DNA from: Pedobacter sp. HDW13
Lineage (GTDB): Bacteria > Bacteroidota > Bacteroidia > Sphingobacteriales > Sphingobacteriaceae
Length of the DNA stretch: 64,000 nt
NCBI RefSeq assembly: GCF_011303555.1
Contig: NZ_CP049868.1
Location: 4,092,001-4,156,000 of the forward strand
Direction: 5' to 3'
The notes beneath the pieces were generated by a model. It ran no database searches, had not been told where the DNA came from, and saw nothing but the letters and a program-made list of their open reading frames with translations. Shown here piece by piece: positions 51,787-59,929 of this stretch. The translations under genes were made by a program, and so were the position numbers. How positions within the stretch are numbered: position 1 is the first letter of the stretch; the number at the start of each line of letters is the position of its first letter.

Positions 51787-52917
51787 TTACAAATTACCCC
51801 TCAATTCTTGTTCGCGCTCTAACGATTCGAAAAGGGCTTTAAAGTTACCCGCACCGAAGCTTTGTGCACCTTTACGTTGTATAATTTCGAAGAAAAGCGT
51901 TGGCCTGTCTTCTACTGGTTTGGTAAAAATCTGTAATAAATAACCTTCCTCATCGCAATCAACCAAAATACCCAGGCTTTCCAAAAGGGCTATTTCTTCA
52001 TCAATTTTACCTACGCGCTGCGGCATCATGTCGTAATAAGCTTCTGGTGGTGCACTCAAAAACTCCACACCACGTGCTTTAAGTTCTTTAACCGTTTTAA
52101 CGATATCTTTTGTGGCAACCGCAATATGCTGAACGCCTTCACCTTCGTAATATTCCAGGTATTCTTCAATCTGCGATTTCTTTTTGCCTTCGGCTGGTTC
52201 ATTGATCGGGAATTTAGAAAAACCATTGCCGTTGCTCATTACCTTGCTCATCAGGGCCGAGTATTCGGTATTGATTTGCTTATCATCAAATGATAAAATA
52301 TTTACAAAGCCCATTACATCTTCATACCATTGTACGGCTTCGTTCATGCGGTTCCAACCCACGTTGCCCACGCAATGGTCGATGTATAAAAGACCAGCAT
52401 CGGCAGGTTGGTAGTCGCTTTCCCACACACGGTAGCCAGGCATAAATGTGCCGGTATAATTTTTACGCTCAATAAACATGTGTACCGTTTCGCCGTAAGT
52501 ATAAATGCCACTCATTTTAACTTCGCCATATTCATCGGTTAAGGTTTTAGGCTCCATATACGATTTAGCTCCGCGCTTGGTAGTTTCTTCGTAAGCACTG
52601 TAGGCATCATCAACCCAAAGGGCCAGTACTTTTACGCCATCGCCATGCTTTTTTACATGCTCAGATATCGGGTGATCGGATTTTAAAGCAGTGGTTAAGA
52701 TCAACCTTATTTTTCCTTGCTGCAGTACATATGATGCCCTGTCGCGCACACCAGTTTCGGGGCCGGCATAAGCCAGGCTCTGAAAACCAAATGCTGTTTT
52801 ATAATAATGAGCAGCTTGTTTGGCATTGCCCACATAAAATTCGATGTAATCAGTTCCATTTATTGGTAGGAAATCTTGTGCCTTGGCTATCTTTTCTGCA
52901 AATGTTTGTGTTTCCAT
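51787..52917 (-). CDS. hppD: 4-hydroxyphenylpyruvate dioxygenase
   Basis: Iron(II) dioxygenase that converts 4-hydroxyphenylpyruvate to homogentisate, 376 residues. Two vicinal-oxygen-chelate domains are visible: the N-terminal IEFYVGNAKQAAHYY and the C-terminal catalytic one with the iron ligands His in IDHCVGNV and QHIAVAT and Glu in FFEIIQRKGAQSFG. It lies in the same direction 129 bp downstream of hmgA, so the two steps homogentisate synthesis and cleavage are probably co-transcribed. Confidence 0.96.
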   Translation of the reverse strand: METQTFAEKIAKAQDFLPINGTDYIEFYVGNAKQAAHYYKTAFGFQSLAYAGPETGVRDRASYVLQQGKIRLILTTALKSDHPISEHVKKHGDGVKVLALWVDDAYSAYEETTKRGAKSYMEPKTLTDEYGEVKMSGIYTYGETVHMFIERKNYTGTFMPGYRVWESDYQPADAGLLYIDHCVGNVGWNRMNEAVQWYEDVMGFVNILSFDDKQINTEYSALMSKVMSNGNGFSKFPINEPAEGKKKSQIEEYLEYYEGEGVQHIAVATKDIVKTVKELKARGVEFLSAPPEAYYDMMPQRVGKIDEEIALLESLGILVDCDEEGYLLQIFTKPVEDRPTLFFEIIQRKGAQSFGAGNFKALFESLEREQELRGNL

Positions 52918-53046
52918 TATATTTTTTGTTGTTGTAATCGTTTTAAAGTTCTAATGTTCTAATATCATTCAACTATTTTATATTCATCTATTTTAGCTTT
53001 CTCCCATTTTAGACTCTGGATTTAAGACTCATGACTCCCAACTCAG

Positions 53047-54207
53047 CTACCCTTCCTGCCAGCTTTTGTGGTAATTTTCGTCTTCAATGGCCAGCGCATC
53101 TTCGGTAATCATTAAAGGAAGAAAAGGATCAATCATTACGGCCAGTTCATCAGTTTTTTCCTGCCCAATCGATTTTTCTACTGTGCCGGGGTGCGGCCCG
53201 TGTGGGATTCCGCCCGGGTGCAAGGTAATTTGTCCTTTTACCACACTTTTACGGCTCATAAAATCGCCATCTACATAATACAATACCTCATCGCTATCTA
53301 CATTGCTGTGGTTATAAGGTGCTGGTATAGCATCGGGATGGTAATCATATTTACGTGGTACAAAAGAGCAGACCACAAAATTGTGTCCTTCAAAAGTTTG
53401 GTGAACGGGAGGAGGTTGGTGTAAACGACCGGTAATTGGTTCAAAATTGTGTATCGAGAAAGCGTAGGGGTAATGGTAGCCATCCCAGCCTACGTAATCG
53501 AAAGGATGAGTGCCATAAGTGTAAGGATAAATTAATCCCTGTTTTTTAATCAGGACCTGAAAGTCGCCATATTCATCGTGCGTTTGCAGGTTTTCGGGGA
53601 GGCGTAAATCGCGCTCGCAATAGGGGGCATGTTCCATTAACTGGCCATATTGGTTTAAATACCTTTTTGGCGACCTTAACGGGCTAAAACTTTCTACAAT
53701 GAAGTGGCGATTTTGCTCGGTATCAAATTCGAGCTGATAAATGGTTCCACGGGGAATAATCAGATAATCGCCGTACCCAAATTTGATTTCGCCAAAACCG
53801 GTTTTCAGCTTTCCGGTTCCCTCATGGATAAAGATCATTTCGTCGGCCTGGCTATTTTTATAGAAATAGTCAGTCATCGATTTTTTAGGTGCAGCCAGAA
53901 CGATATGTAAATCGTTATTAACTAGTACCGGCTTTCTGCTTTTTAGAAAATCGTCTTCAGGTTTAATGTTAAAACCGATTAGGCTGGTGTGTTTCAGGTG
54001 CTTTGCACGGGCTATTTTTGGCTCAACACTGTAAGGTTCGCCCAGGTGTTTTACAATGGTTGGCGGGTGGCAGTGATAAACCAGCGAGTATACGCTCGAA
54101 AAACCTTCGGTTGATACCAATTCTTCGGCATAGAGATTCCCGTCGGGTTTACGAAAAACCGTGTGTCGTTTAGCTGGAATCTGCCCCAATTTATGATAAA
54201 CAGGCAT
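53047..54207 (-). CDS. hmgA: Homogentisate 1,2-dioxygenase
   Basis: Opens the homogentisate ring to maleylacetoacetate. 386 residues, shorter than the ~430-residue proteobacterial and animal enzymes but normal for this bacterial group. The iron-site region LHPGGIPHGPHPG with its His residues and the GWDGYHYPYAFSIHNFEP segment identify it. A 6-bp inverted repeat (AAACGC/GCGTTT) lies 50 bp upstream and could be an operator. hppD follows. Confidence 0.94.
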   Translation of the reverse strand: MPVYHKLGQIPAKRHTVFRKPDGNLYAEELVSTEGFSSVYSLVYHCHPPTIVKHLGEPYSVEPKIARAKHLKHTSLIGFNIKPEDDFLKSRKPVLVNNDLHIVLAAPKKSMTDYFYKNSQADEMIFIHEGTGKLKTGFGEIKFGYGDYLIIPRGTIYQLEFDTEQNRHFIVESFSPLRSPKRYLNQYGQLMEHAPYCERDLRLPENLQTHDEYGDFQVLIKKQGLIYPYTYGTHPFDYVGWDGYHYPYAFSIHNFEPITGRLHQPPPVHQTFEGHNFVVCSFVPRKYDYHPDAIPAPYNHSNVDSDEVLYYVDGDFMSRKSVVKGQITLHPGGIPHGPHPGTVEKSIGQEKTDELAVMIDPFLPLMITEDALAIEDENYHKSWQEG

Positions 54208-54255
54208 AATATATGATGTTATGGTTAGAAAAAAATCCTAAGAAATAAACAATTC

Positions 54256-54271
54256 AAACGCCAATGCGTTT
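54256..54271. promoter_or_regulatory. Inverted repeat upstream of hmgA, possible operator
   Basis: AAACGC (54256-54261), CAAT, GCGTTT (54266-54271), about 50 bp upstream of the hmgA start. The form fits a transcription factor dimer site; no regulator gene is nearby. Confidence 0.35.
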
Positions 54272-54484
54272 CAATTAAAAAAGAGAAAGTGAAAAGAAAT
54301 TATAGAGAATATTGAGCCATGATCAGCTTGGATAGCATCTTATAGCGACGGGCCGCAATTGCGTCGTTTACTAAGGTAATATGTAATGCTTTTAAGATCA
54401 TGGTTTTAATGCAGCCAAGGTAAGTATTTTATTTAAAATTTGAAATTTTAATTACCTTTAATTGCTCAACAAATTATCCCGCAC

Positions 54485-54958
54485 ATGAAACTTATTTTTA
54501 CGATCCTATGCTGTTTGGCCTTCGGCTACGGCGGTTTTGCACAACAAGTACAACAACCAACGCCAAAAGCGAAGTATAAAATTAAAATAGTAGATCGTAA
54601 AGGGAAGGTAACCCGTGGATTGTTTTATGCTGCCTACGATGATGGACTAACTGTAATTAAAAACCGGAGAGATACTGTAAAGTTAAGTGCCGATAGTATT
54701 AGTGCGCTTTACATTCACCGCAGAGGGATTGTTGGTCCGCTTGCACTGGCTGGTGGCTTAACCTTTTTTGTGATCGCAGTTCAGAGCGAAAAACTGCTAG
54801 AATCGGTTGTACTAATTGCAGCAGGAGTACCTGCCGGTGTAGCCGGAGGCCTGTTAATTGGTGAACTTTTATCCAATAAAAAATTCTATAAACAACTGCA
54901 AGCAAAAGATTTTCCACTAATCAAACCAAACCTTCAAAAATATACTGTGTTAAAATAA
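54485..54958 (+). CDS. Hypothetical exported membrane protein
   Basis: 157 residues, family not recognised. A signal peptide (ending GGFAQQ), a beta-rich part with KYKIKIVDRKGKVTRG and a clear hydrophobic Gly-rich span pair near residues 80-125 (GPLALAGGLTFFVIAV and VVLIAAGVPAGVAGG). Stands between hmgA (divergent) and the fumarylacetoacetase-like gene. Confidence 0.55.
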   Translation: MKLIFTILCCLAFGYGGFAQQVQQPTPKAKYKIKIVDRKGKVTRGLFYAAYDDGLTVIKNRRDTVKLSADSISALYIHRRGIVGPLALAGGLTFFVIAVQSEKLLESVVLIAAGVPAGVAGGLLIGELLSNKKFYKQLQAKDFPLIKPNLQKYTVLK

Positions 54959-54994
54959 TAGCGTTTAAATTTTATTTTGAGTAGCCTAATTGCT

Positions 54995-55002
54995 TAGCTT
55001 TG
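54995..55002 (+). promoter_or_regulatory. -7 box (TAGCTTTG) of the fumarylacetoacetase-like gene
   Basis: TAGCTTTG fits TAnnTTTG and lies 23 bp before the ATG. Confidence 0.5.
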
Positions 55003-55025
55003 CCAGGTATTTAACCAAATGATAT

Positions 55026-56021
55026 ATGAAATTAGTATCCTATAAAACCGAAGACAGAGAGCATCTTGGCGTGTTTGTAAACGGACATATTTATAATCTG
55101 AACAGCTGTGATAAGCTGCTGCCGGATAATATGAACGAATTTTTGCAAGGTGGTGAAGTGTTAATGGAAAGGGCCAAAAGGGTAGATGACCAGATAAAAG
55201 AAGGTAGTTTACAGGCCAAGGAAGAAATTTTTTATGAGCTTTTAGCACCAGTTCCGCATCCTGCAAGTTGCCGTGATGGATACGCTTTCAGACAGCACGT
55301 TGCTGCCGCACGCCGGAACAGAAAGGTTGATATGATTCCGCAGTTTGATGAATATCCGATCTTCTATTTTACCAACCATAATGCCATCCAAGGTACAGGC
55401 GAAATTGAGTGTATGCCCGATCATTTTGAAAAACTCGATTTTGAACTTGAAATTGCCGTTGTAATTGGTAAAAAAGGAAGGAATATAACTGCAGCAGAGG
55501 CAGATAGTTACATTGCCGGTTATATGGTAATGAACGATATGAGTGCCCGTACTTTACAGATGGAAGAAATGCTCTTAAACTTAGGCCCGGCCAAAGGGAA
55601 AGATTTTTCGACGGTTATTGGCCCCTGGCTGGTAACACCAGATGAGTTATTACAATATAAAGTACCTGCAAAAGAAGGTCATGTAGGTAATACTTACGAT
55701 TTAAAAATGACTTGTAGGGTAAATGGTATTGAAGTTTCGAGAGGGAATGCTGCAGATATGGACTGGACTTTTGCCGAAATTATAGAACGTTGTGCCTATG
55801 GCGTAGACATTCTTCCTGGTGATGTAATTGGCTCGGGTACAGTAGGTACAGGCTGTTTCTTAGAATTAAACGGTACTGGTTTACTTAACGATCCGAACTA
55901 TAAAGTACAGTGGTTACAGCCCGGCGATGTGGTAGAAATGGAAATTACTGGATTAGGCGCTTTAACGAATAACATTACGAAAGCTGATACGGATTTTTCG
56001 ATTTTGGCGCTTAAGAAGTAA
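55026..56021 (+). CDS. Fumarylacetoacetate hydrolase family protein
   Basis: 331 residues. Contains the FAH fold with metal ligands in DFELEIAVVIGKKG and the catalytic region NDMSARTLQMEE. It most likely performs the last step of homogentisate breakdown, cleavage of fumarylacetoacetate to fumarate and acetoacetate, because hppD, hmgA and the phenylalanine hydroxylase gene are in the same 10-kb stretch. Family members also act on other diketones, so this specificity is inferred from context. Its own -7 box lies at 54995. Confidence 0.85.
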   Translation: MKLVSYKTEDREHLGVFVNGHIYNLNSCDKLLPDNMNEFLQGGEVLMERAKRVDDQIKEGSLQAKEEIFYELLAPVPHPASCRDGYAFRQHVAAARRNRKVDMIPQFDEYPIFYFTNHNAIQGTGEIECMPDHFEKLDFELEIAVVIGKKGRNITAAEADSYIAGYMVMNDMSARTLQMEEMLLNLGPAKGKDFSTVIGPWLVTPDELLQYKVPAKEGHVGNTYDLKMTCRVNGIEVSRGNAADMDWTFAEIIERCAYGVDILPGDVIGSGTVGTGCFLELNGTGLLNDPNYKVQWLQPGDVVEMEITGLGALTNNITKADTDFSILALKK

Positions 56022-56105
56022 GACAACTTTTTAGTGTTATATCCCCTTAATAACTGAGGTTGTATCGAGGGGAACCTAGAATTCAGTTCAGAATCTAATT
56101 ATAAG

Positions 56106-56218
56106 GAATCGTCATCTCGACTGAAGCGCAGCGTAATGGAGAGATCTATTATAGATTTAGCTTCGCTGAGCACTTTGTGGTTCTCGGTTGCGTTGCAATC
56201 CACTCGAAATGACGATTC
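56106..56218. repeat. Palindromic GTCAT element
   Basis: GAATCGTCATCTCGA (56106-56120) and TCGAAATGACGATTC (56204-56218) are inverted repeats with one mismatch. The middle holds AGCGCAGCGTAATGG and TAGCTTCGCTGAGC words. About 113 bp, no coding potential. Same CGTCAT/ATGACG ends as 51551-51681 and 59816-59892. Confidence 0.8.
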
Positions 56219-56272
56219 TTGCGAGTTGTAATCTCCGTTTAAATTTTTTCTTCTCTATATAAATTACCTCCA

Positions 56273-57160
56273 GTGCTATCACTTAACACACAAGATTTAA
56301 CCCCCATACAACTGCAAAATTACCTGCAGTATGCCATTGCACCGCGGCCAATTTGTTTTGCCTCTACTATCGATGCCGAAGGGAACATTAATTTAAGTCC
56401 TTTCAGTTTCTTCAATATGTTTAGCACCAACCCACCGATTTGTGTTTTCTCACCTTCCAGGCGTGTGCGTGATAATACAACCAAGCATACTTTAGAAAAT
56501 GTACTGGAAGTGAAGGAGTGCGTAATCAATATCGTTAACTATGATATGGTGCAGCAGATGAGTTTAGCCAGTACCGAATATGCAAAAGGAGTAAACGAAT
56601 TTGAAAAGGCCGGCTTTACCATGCTAAAATCTGATTTGGTACAACCACCTCGCGTGGCCGAAGCACCAGTTCAGTTCGAATGCGTGGTAAATGAAGTTAT
56701 TCCACTGGGGGATAGTCATGGTGCAGGGAACCTCATTCTGGCTGAAATAAAACGCATTCACATTAACGAAGCCATTTTAGACGTAGAAGGCAAAATAGAT
56801 CAGCACAAAATTGATCTGGTAGCCCGCCTGGGTGGCGATTGGTATTGCAGGGTAACTAACGATAACCTGTTTAAAGTAGCTAAGCCCCTGGCTAAATTGG
56901 GTATTGGTGTAGATAATTTGCCGCAGGCCGTACGTTACTCGAAAGTACTAACCGGTAACGATTTGGGCATGTTGGGCAATGTAGAGGTTTTACCGGACGA
57001 TGTAGAGATTGATCTGATTAGCACCAATCCGGAAGTAAAAGAAGTGCTCGATGCCACTATTGGCGATGCTACAAACCGGGAAAGGGAATTACACGAGCTG
57101 GCCAAAAAGTTTTTAAATAATGGAGAAGTAGAACTTGCTTTAAAGATTGTTTTGCTTTAA
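56273..57160 (+). CDS. Flavin reductase family protein
   Basis: 295 residues. FMN-binding split-barrel protein: APRPICFASTIDAEGNINLSPFSFFNMFS and CVFSPSRR in the order expected, and VNEVIPLGDSHGAGNLILAEI later. Start is GTG at 56273; no in-frame ATG lies near and the sequence begins immediately at the fold. Such proteins supply reduced flavin or reduce a small molecule. A DUF1801/YdeI gene follows by 21 bp in the same direction. Confidence 0.85.
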   Translation: MLSLNTQDLTPIQLQNYLQYAIAPRPICFASTIDAEGNINLSPFSFFNMFSTNPPICVFSPSRRVRDNTTKHTLENVLEVKECVINIVNYDMVQQMSLASTEYAKGVNEFEKAGFTMLKSDLVQPPRVAEAPVQFECVVNEVIPLGDSHGAGNLILAEIKRIHINEAILDVEGKIDQHKIDLVARLGGDWYCRVTNDNLFKVAKPLAKLGIGVDNLPQAVRYSKVLTGNDLGMLGNVEVLPDDVEIDLISTNPEVKEVLDATIGDATNRERELHELAKKFLNNGEVELALKIVLL

Positions 57161-57181
57161 ATTTAGTTAAGACTTAAAGTT

Positions 57182-57787
57182 ATGCATACAATTGTTCAGG
57201 TAGACCAGTACATTATTAAATCGGCCGAATTTGCGATTCCGATTTTGGATCATTTACGCAATCTGGTGCACAAGGCCGATGCCCGCATTGAAGAAAAAAT
57301 AAAATGGGGCATGCCCAGTTTCGATTATAAAGGTATTGTATGCCAGATGGCGGCGTTTAAGCATCATTGCGTTTTCGGTTTTTGGAAAGCGTCTATAATG
57401 GAAGATGAGTATGGTATTTTTAAAGATAGAGGGGAAGCCATGGGTGGTTTGGGCAGAATAACTTCTTTTGATGATTTGCCGCCAGATGAGATCCTGATTG
57501 CCTATATTCAACAAGCCATTCAGTTAAATGAAGATAATGTTAAATTGCCTTCAAAGCCAAAACCGGCTGAAAAAAAGGAATTAATTGTACCTGAATATTT
57601 TATCGATGCTTTAAAAGAAGACCCTAAAGCATTGGCAGTTTTTCAGAATTTTAGTCCATCAAACAAAAAAGATTATGTTGTGTGGCTCGAAGAGGCCAAA
57701 ACAGAAGCGACCCGCCTAAAAAGACTAGAAACAGCAGTTGAATGGATAGGAGAGGGTAAAAGCCGGATGTGGAAATACCAAAAGTAA
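57182..57787 (+). CDS. DUF1801 and YdeI/OmpD-associated domain protein
   Basis: 201 residues. N-terminal DUF1801 part (EEKIKWGMPSFDYKG, FKHHCVFGFWKAS), C-terminal YdeI/OmpD-associated part with the SNKKDYVVWLEEAKTEATRLKRLE helix. Homologues are implicated in tolerance to cationic peptides or acid, but not biochemically understood. It lies 21 bp after the flavin reductase gene. Confidence 0.85.
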   Translation: MHTIVQVDQYIIKSAEFAIPILDHLRNLVHKADARIEEKIKWGMPSFDYKGIVCQMAAFKHHCVFGFWKASIMEDEYGIFKDRGEAMGGLGRITSFDDLPPDEILIAYIQQAIQLNEDNVKLPSKPKPAEKKELIVPEYFIDALKEDPKALAVFQNFSPSNKKDYVVWLEEAKTEATRLKRLETAVEWIGEGKSRMWKYQK

Positions 57788-57799
57788 TTCTTTGAAGAG

Positions 57800-57860
57800 A
57801 GATTAAATGTTGGAAGGATTGAAGGTTGGAATGTTTTAATGTTGGAAGGACTGAATAACC
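57800..57860. repeat. Stuttered ATGTTGGAAGG words
   Basis: ATGTTGGAAGGATTG, AGGTTGGAATG and AATGTTGGAAGGACTG repeat in the gap after the DUF1801 gene. The same TTGGAATGTT word forms the arms of 24012-24050. No gene or terminator is evident. Confidence 0.55.
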
Positions 57861-57919
57861 GAACGATGTTTTAAAGCCCTGTTTCATTCACTCATTCCAA
57901 AATTCACTCATTAAATTAT

Positions 57920-58465
57920 TTAAAGTATACTCACCACTTTCATGAAACGGTTTTTGTAGTGTCCGTTAAAATCGGTAATGGTTACGCCGTGGGCCTTGCC
58001 AGAGGATGCATGGATAAACTTAATACCGTTTTCATCAATCGAATAAATAATGCCTACATGGCCAATTCTCCTAATCCGCGAGTTACTGCCTGTAAATATC
58101 ATCACATCGCCAACTTTGGCATTTTCGAGCGTAGTTTCTGTTCCGGTATAGCTAAATTCCCTTGATGAACGGGGTACTTTAAAACCAAAATTACTGAACA
58201 CATAACTCACAAATCCCGAACAATCGAAACCAACTTTTGGGTTACTTGTGGCATATCGGTAAGGAATACCGAGCATACTCTTGGCAAAATCGATTAAACT
58301 TTCGGTTTGTTTCTCTGGGGCTTTATTTGTTGTTTTACCCTCATTAGGAAGGCTGGCAACCAGCTTTTTAACCAACTCCTGATATTGAGCAGGTATAATT
58401 GTTTGGGCTTTTCCTGCGGTAGCAGACAAAATGAAAAACAAAATCGGGACTATTATTTTCTTCAT
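57920..58465 (-). CDS. C40 family peptidase (NlpC/P60), exported
   Basis: 181-residue cell-wall peptidase. I choose the ATG at 58465, which starts a signal peptide (MKKIIVPILFFILSATAGKAQ) and lies 10 bp after a TATCTTTG -7 box; an in-frame start 51 codons upstream would include the terminator of the neighbouring gene. The NlpC/P60 triad is C82 (FDCSGFVSYV), H136 (GHVGIIYS) and H152 (FIHASSG). It hydrolyses peptidoglycan stem peptides. Confidence 0.9.
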   Translation of the reverse strand: MKKIIVPILFFILSATAGKAQTIIPAQYQELVKKLVASLPNEGKTTNKAPEKQTESLIDFAKSMLGIPYRYATSNPKVGFDCSGFVSYVFSNFGFKVPRSSREFSYTGTETTLENAKVGDVMIFTGSNSRIRRIGHVGIIYSIDENGIKFIHASSGKAHGVTITDFNGHYKNRFMKVVSIL

Positions 58466-58475
58466 ATGTTGGAGC

Positions 58476-58483
58476 CAAAGATA
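58476..58483 (-). promoter_or_regulatory. -7 box (TATCTTTG) of the C40 peptidase gene
   Basis: TATCTTTG on the minus strand matches TAnnTTTG; its position decides the start at 58465. Confidence 0.55.
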
Positions 58484-58529
58484 TAAAAAATATCTAAAGC
58501 CAGTTAAGATGTTGAAAATGAGTATAAAC

Positions 58530-58558
58530 AAAAAAAGTCTGGATAATTTACCCAGACT
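58530..58558 (-). terminator. Terminator after the DUF4870 gene
   Basis: On the minus strand AGTCTGG (58552-58558 complement) pairs with CCAGACT (58536-58542 complement), then a T-run. Confidence 0.8.
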
Positions 58559-58580
58559 CCAATTCATATATTTGGTTCGA

Positions 58581-58955
58581 TTAAATACTAGGGAACATGG
58601 TTTGAGCTCTATCGCCAATTAATGGGATGGCTTTTTTCTCGCCTTGTGCAGCTCCGATTAAACCAATAAGCCACAATACAAAAAGTCCGATTTGTATTAT
58701 GCGGAGAACATAGTAACCAACTTCGAAACCTGTGGTAAACAGCATGGGGATCAGAAATAAACTTAAACCCCAGCTCAATACGGTAGATACCAAATGAAAC
58801 AGCAACGTTTGCTTTAAATGATATCTGCTTAATTCGGTCTGGTTATCTTTATACATGGCAAAATAGGCGATGAGCCAGCCAACAAACCAAAAATAACTTA
58901 CAATTGCCGCACTTTTTCCACTATCGGCTGTTTTAAAAGGAGAATTTGTTTCCAT
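58581..58955 (-). CDS. DUF4870 (Tic20-like) membrane protein
   Basis: 124-residue inner-membrane protein of the DUF4870 family. The polar start (METNSPFKTADSGKSAAIVSYFWFVGW) and three to four helices, with SRYHLKQTLLFHL between the first two, are typical. Function unknown. Followed by a terminator, so it is a separate transcript from the C40 peptidase gene. Confidence 0.82.
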   Translation of the reverse strand: METNSPFKTADSGKSAAIVSYFWFVGWLIAYFAMYKDNQTELSRYHLKQTLLFHLVSTVLSWGLSLFLIPMLFTTGFEVGYYVLRIIQIGLFVLWLIGLIGAAQGEKKAIPLIGDRAQTMFPSI

Positions 58956-58997
58956 AGTTTTTTAGTTTTTAATGTAAATTACTAAAAAAATAACAAC

Positions 58998-59699
58998 TTA
59001 TGGAGTGGTTACTGCAACCGGTAAAATTTTTCCGTTAAAGAATTTATGTCCTGTTTTAGCAAAATCGCATACATATTTGCCCATTTCGAAAGCCATAATC
59101 GGACTTTGGTAACCCGGAAATGCCGCTTCGAGCATTTCGGTTTGCGCTGAGCCCAAAGCCAGGCAATTAATTTTTATACCTGTTTCAGCCAGTTCGAAGG
59201 CTAAGCATTCGGTTAAGGTATGCAATGCTGCTTTACTGGCTGAGTAGGCCGAAAGTCCAGGAAATTTAACGCTGCCCTGGAAACCGCCCATACTGCCAAT
59301 GTTTACAATATGGCTTCCGCTTTGCATTAATGGGAGCACATTTTGGATCATTCTGAAATGAGAAATTACATTACTTTGCAGCATTTCGCCCAAATCAATC
59401 TCAGTAGTTTCTAAAAATGGTTTATTAACCAAAGCGCCCGCGTTGTTAACCAGGATGTCTATATGGCCTAAACGTTCTTTTAAAAAAGGAACCAATGCTG
59501 TATAATCATCATTTACAATATCAAACTCAACAGGCAAAAGGGTACAGTCGGGGTTAATACCTCTTGCAATTTCTAAAAGTTTACGCAACTTATCTGCCGA
59601 ACGGGCAATGGCAACAATTTTATTTTCTTTCTGTAAGCTAAATTCTAAAGCAGCTTCGAAACCGATACCACTACTTGCACCTGTAATTATAATGTTCAT
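58998..59699 (-). CDS. SDR family oxidoreductase
   Basis: 233-residue short-chain dehydrogenase. The cofactor loop TGASSGIG (6-13), NNAGALV, the catalytic Ser in NIGSMGG and the Y-x-x-x-K in YSASKAALHT are all visible. Substrate unknown; NADP or NAD preference not clear. A TACCTTTG -7 box lies 30 bp upstream (59730-59737). Confidence 0.9.
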   Translation of the reverse strand: MNIIITGASSGIGFEAALEFSLQKENKIVAIARSADKLRKLLEIARGINPDCTLLPVEFDIVNDDYTALVPFLKERLGHIDILVNNAGALVNKPFLETTEIDLGEMLQSNVISHFRMIQNVLPLMQSGSHIVNIGSMGGFQGSVKFPGLSAYSASKAALHTLTECLAFELAETGIKINCLALGSAQTEMLEAAFPGYQSPIMAFEMGKYVCDFAKTGHKFFNGKILPVAVTTP

Positions 59700-59729
59700 G
59701 AGGAAATATTAATTGTTGTAATGAAAATC

Positions 59730-59737
59730 CAAAGGTA
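59730..59737 (-). promoter_or_regulatory. -7 box (TACCTTTG) of the SDR gene
   Basis: TACCTTTG on the minus strand, 30 bp before the ATG. The same octamer occurs before tsaC (21324) and gtrA (62521). Confidence 0.5.
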
Positions 59738-59815
59738 TTAAAAAACCTGATTTAGCATTCTTGTTGATCTAAGTGATTGGTGTTTTAGGTTTGATGGTGA
59801 AACACTTTAGAAAAT

Positions 59816-59892
59816 CGTCATTCCCAACTTGATTGGGAATCTTAACCTATCACATAGTAGGCATTAAGATTCCCGCTTTCGCGGGAATGACG
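59816..59892. repeat. Palindromic GTCAT element with nested hairpins
   Basis: Perfect ends CGTCATTCCC (59816-59825) and GGGAATGACG (59883-59892), and inner GGGAATCTTAA (59835-59845) with TTAAGATTCCC (59864-59874). The element folds as one 77-nt palindrome or as two smaller hairpins. Between the phenylalanine hydroxylase and SDR genes. Confidence 0.85.
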
Positions 59893-59929
59893 TAGCGGCG
59901 AAAATTCAGGATTAAAATTCAAAATCTGC

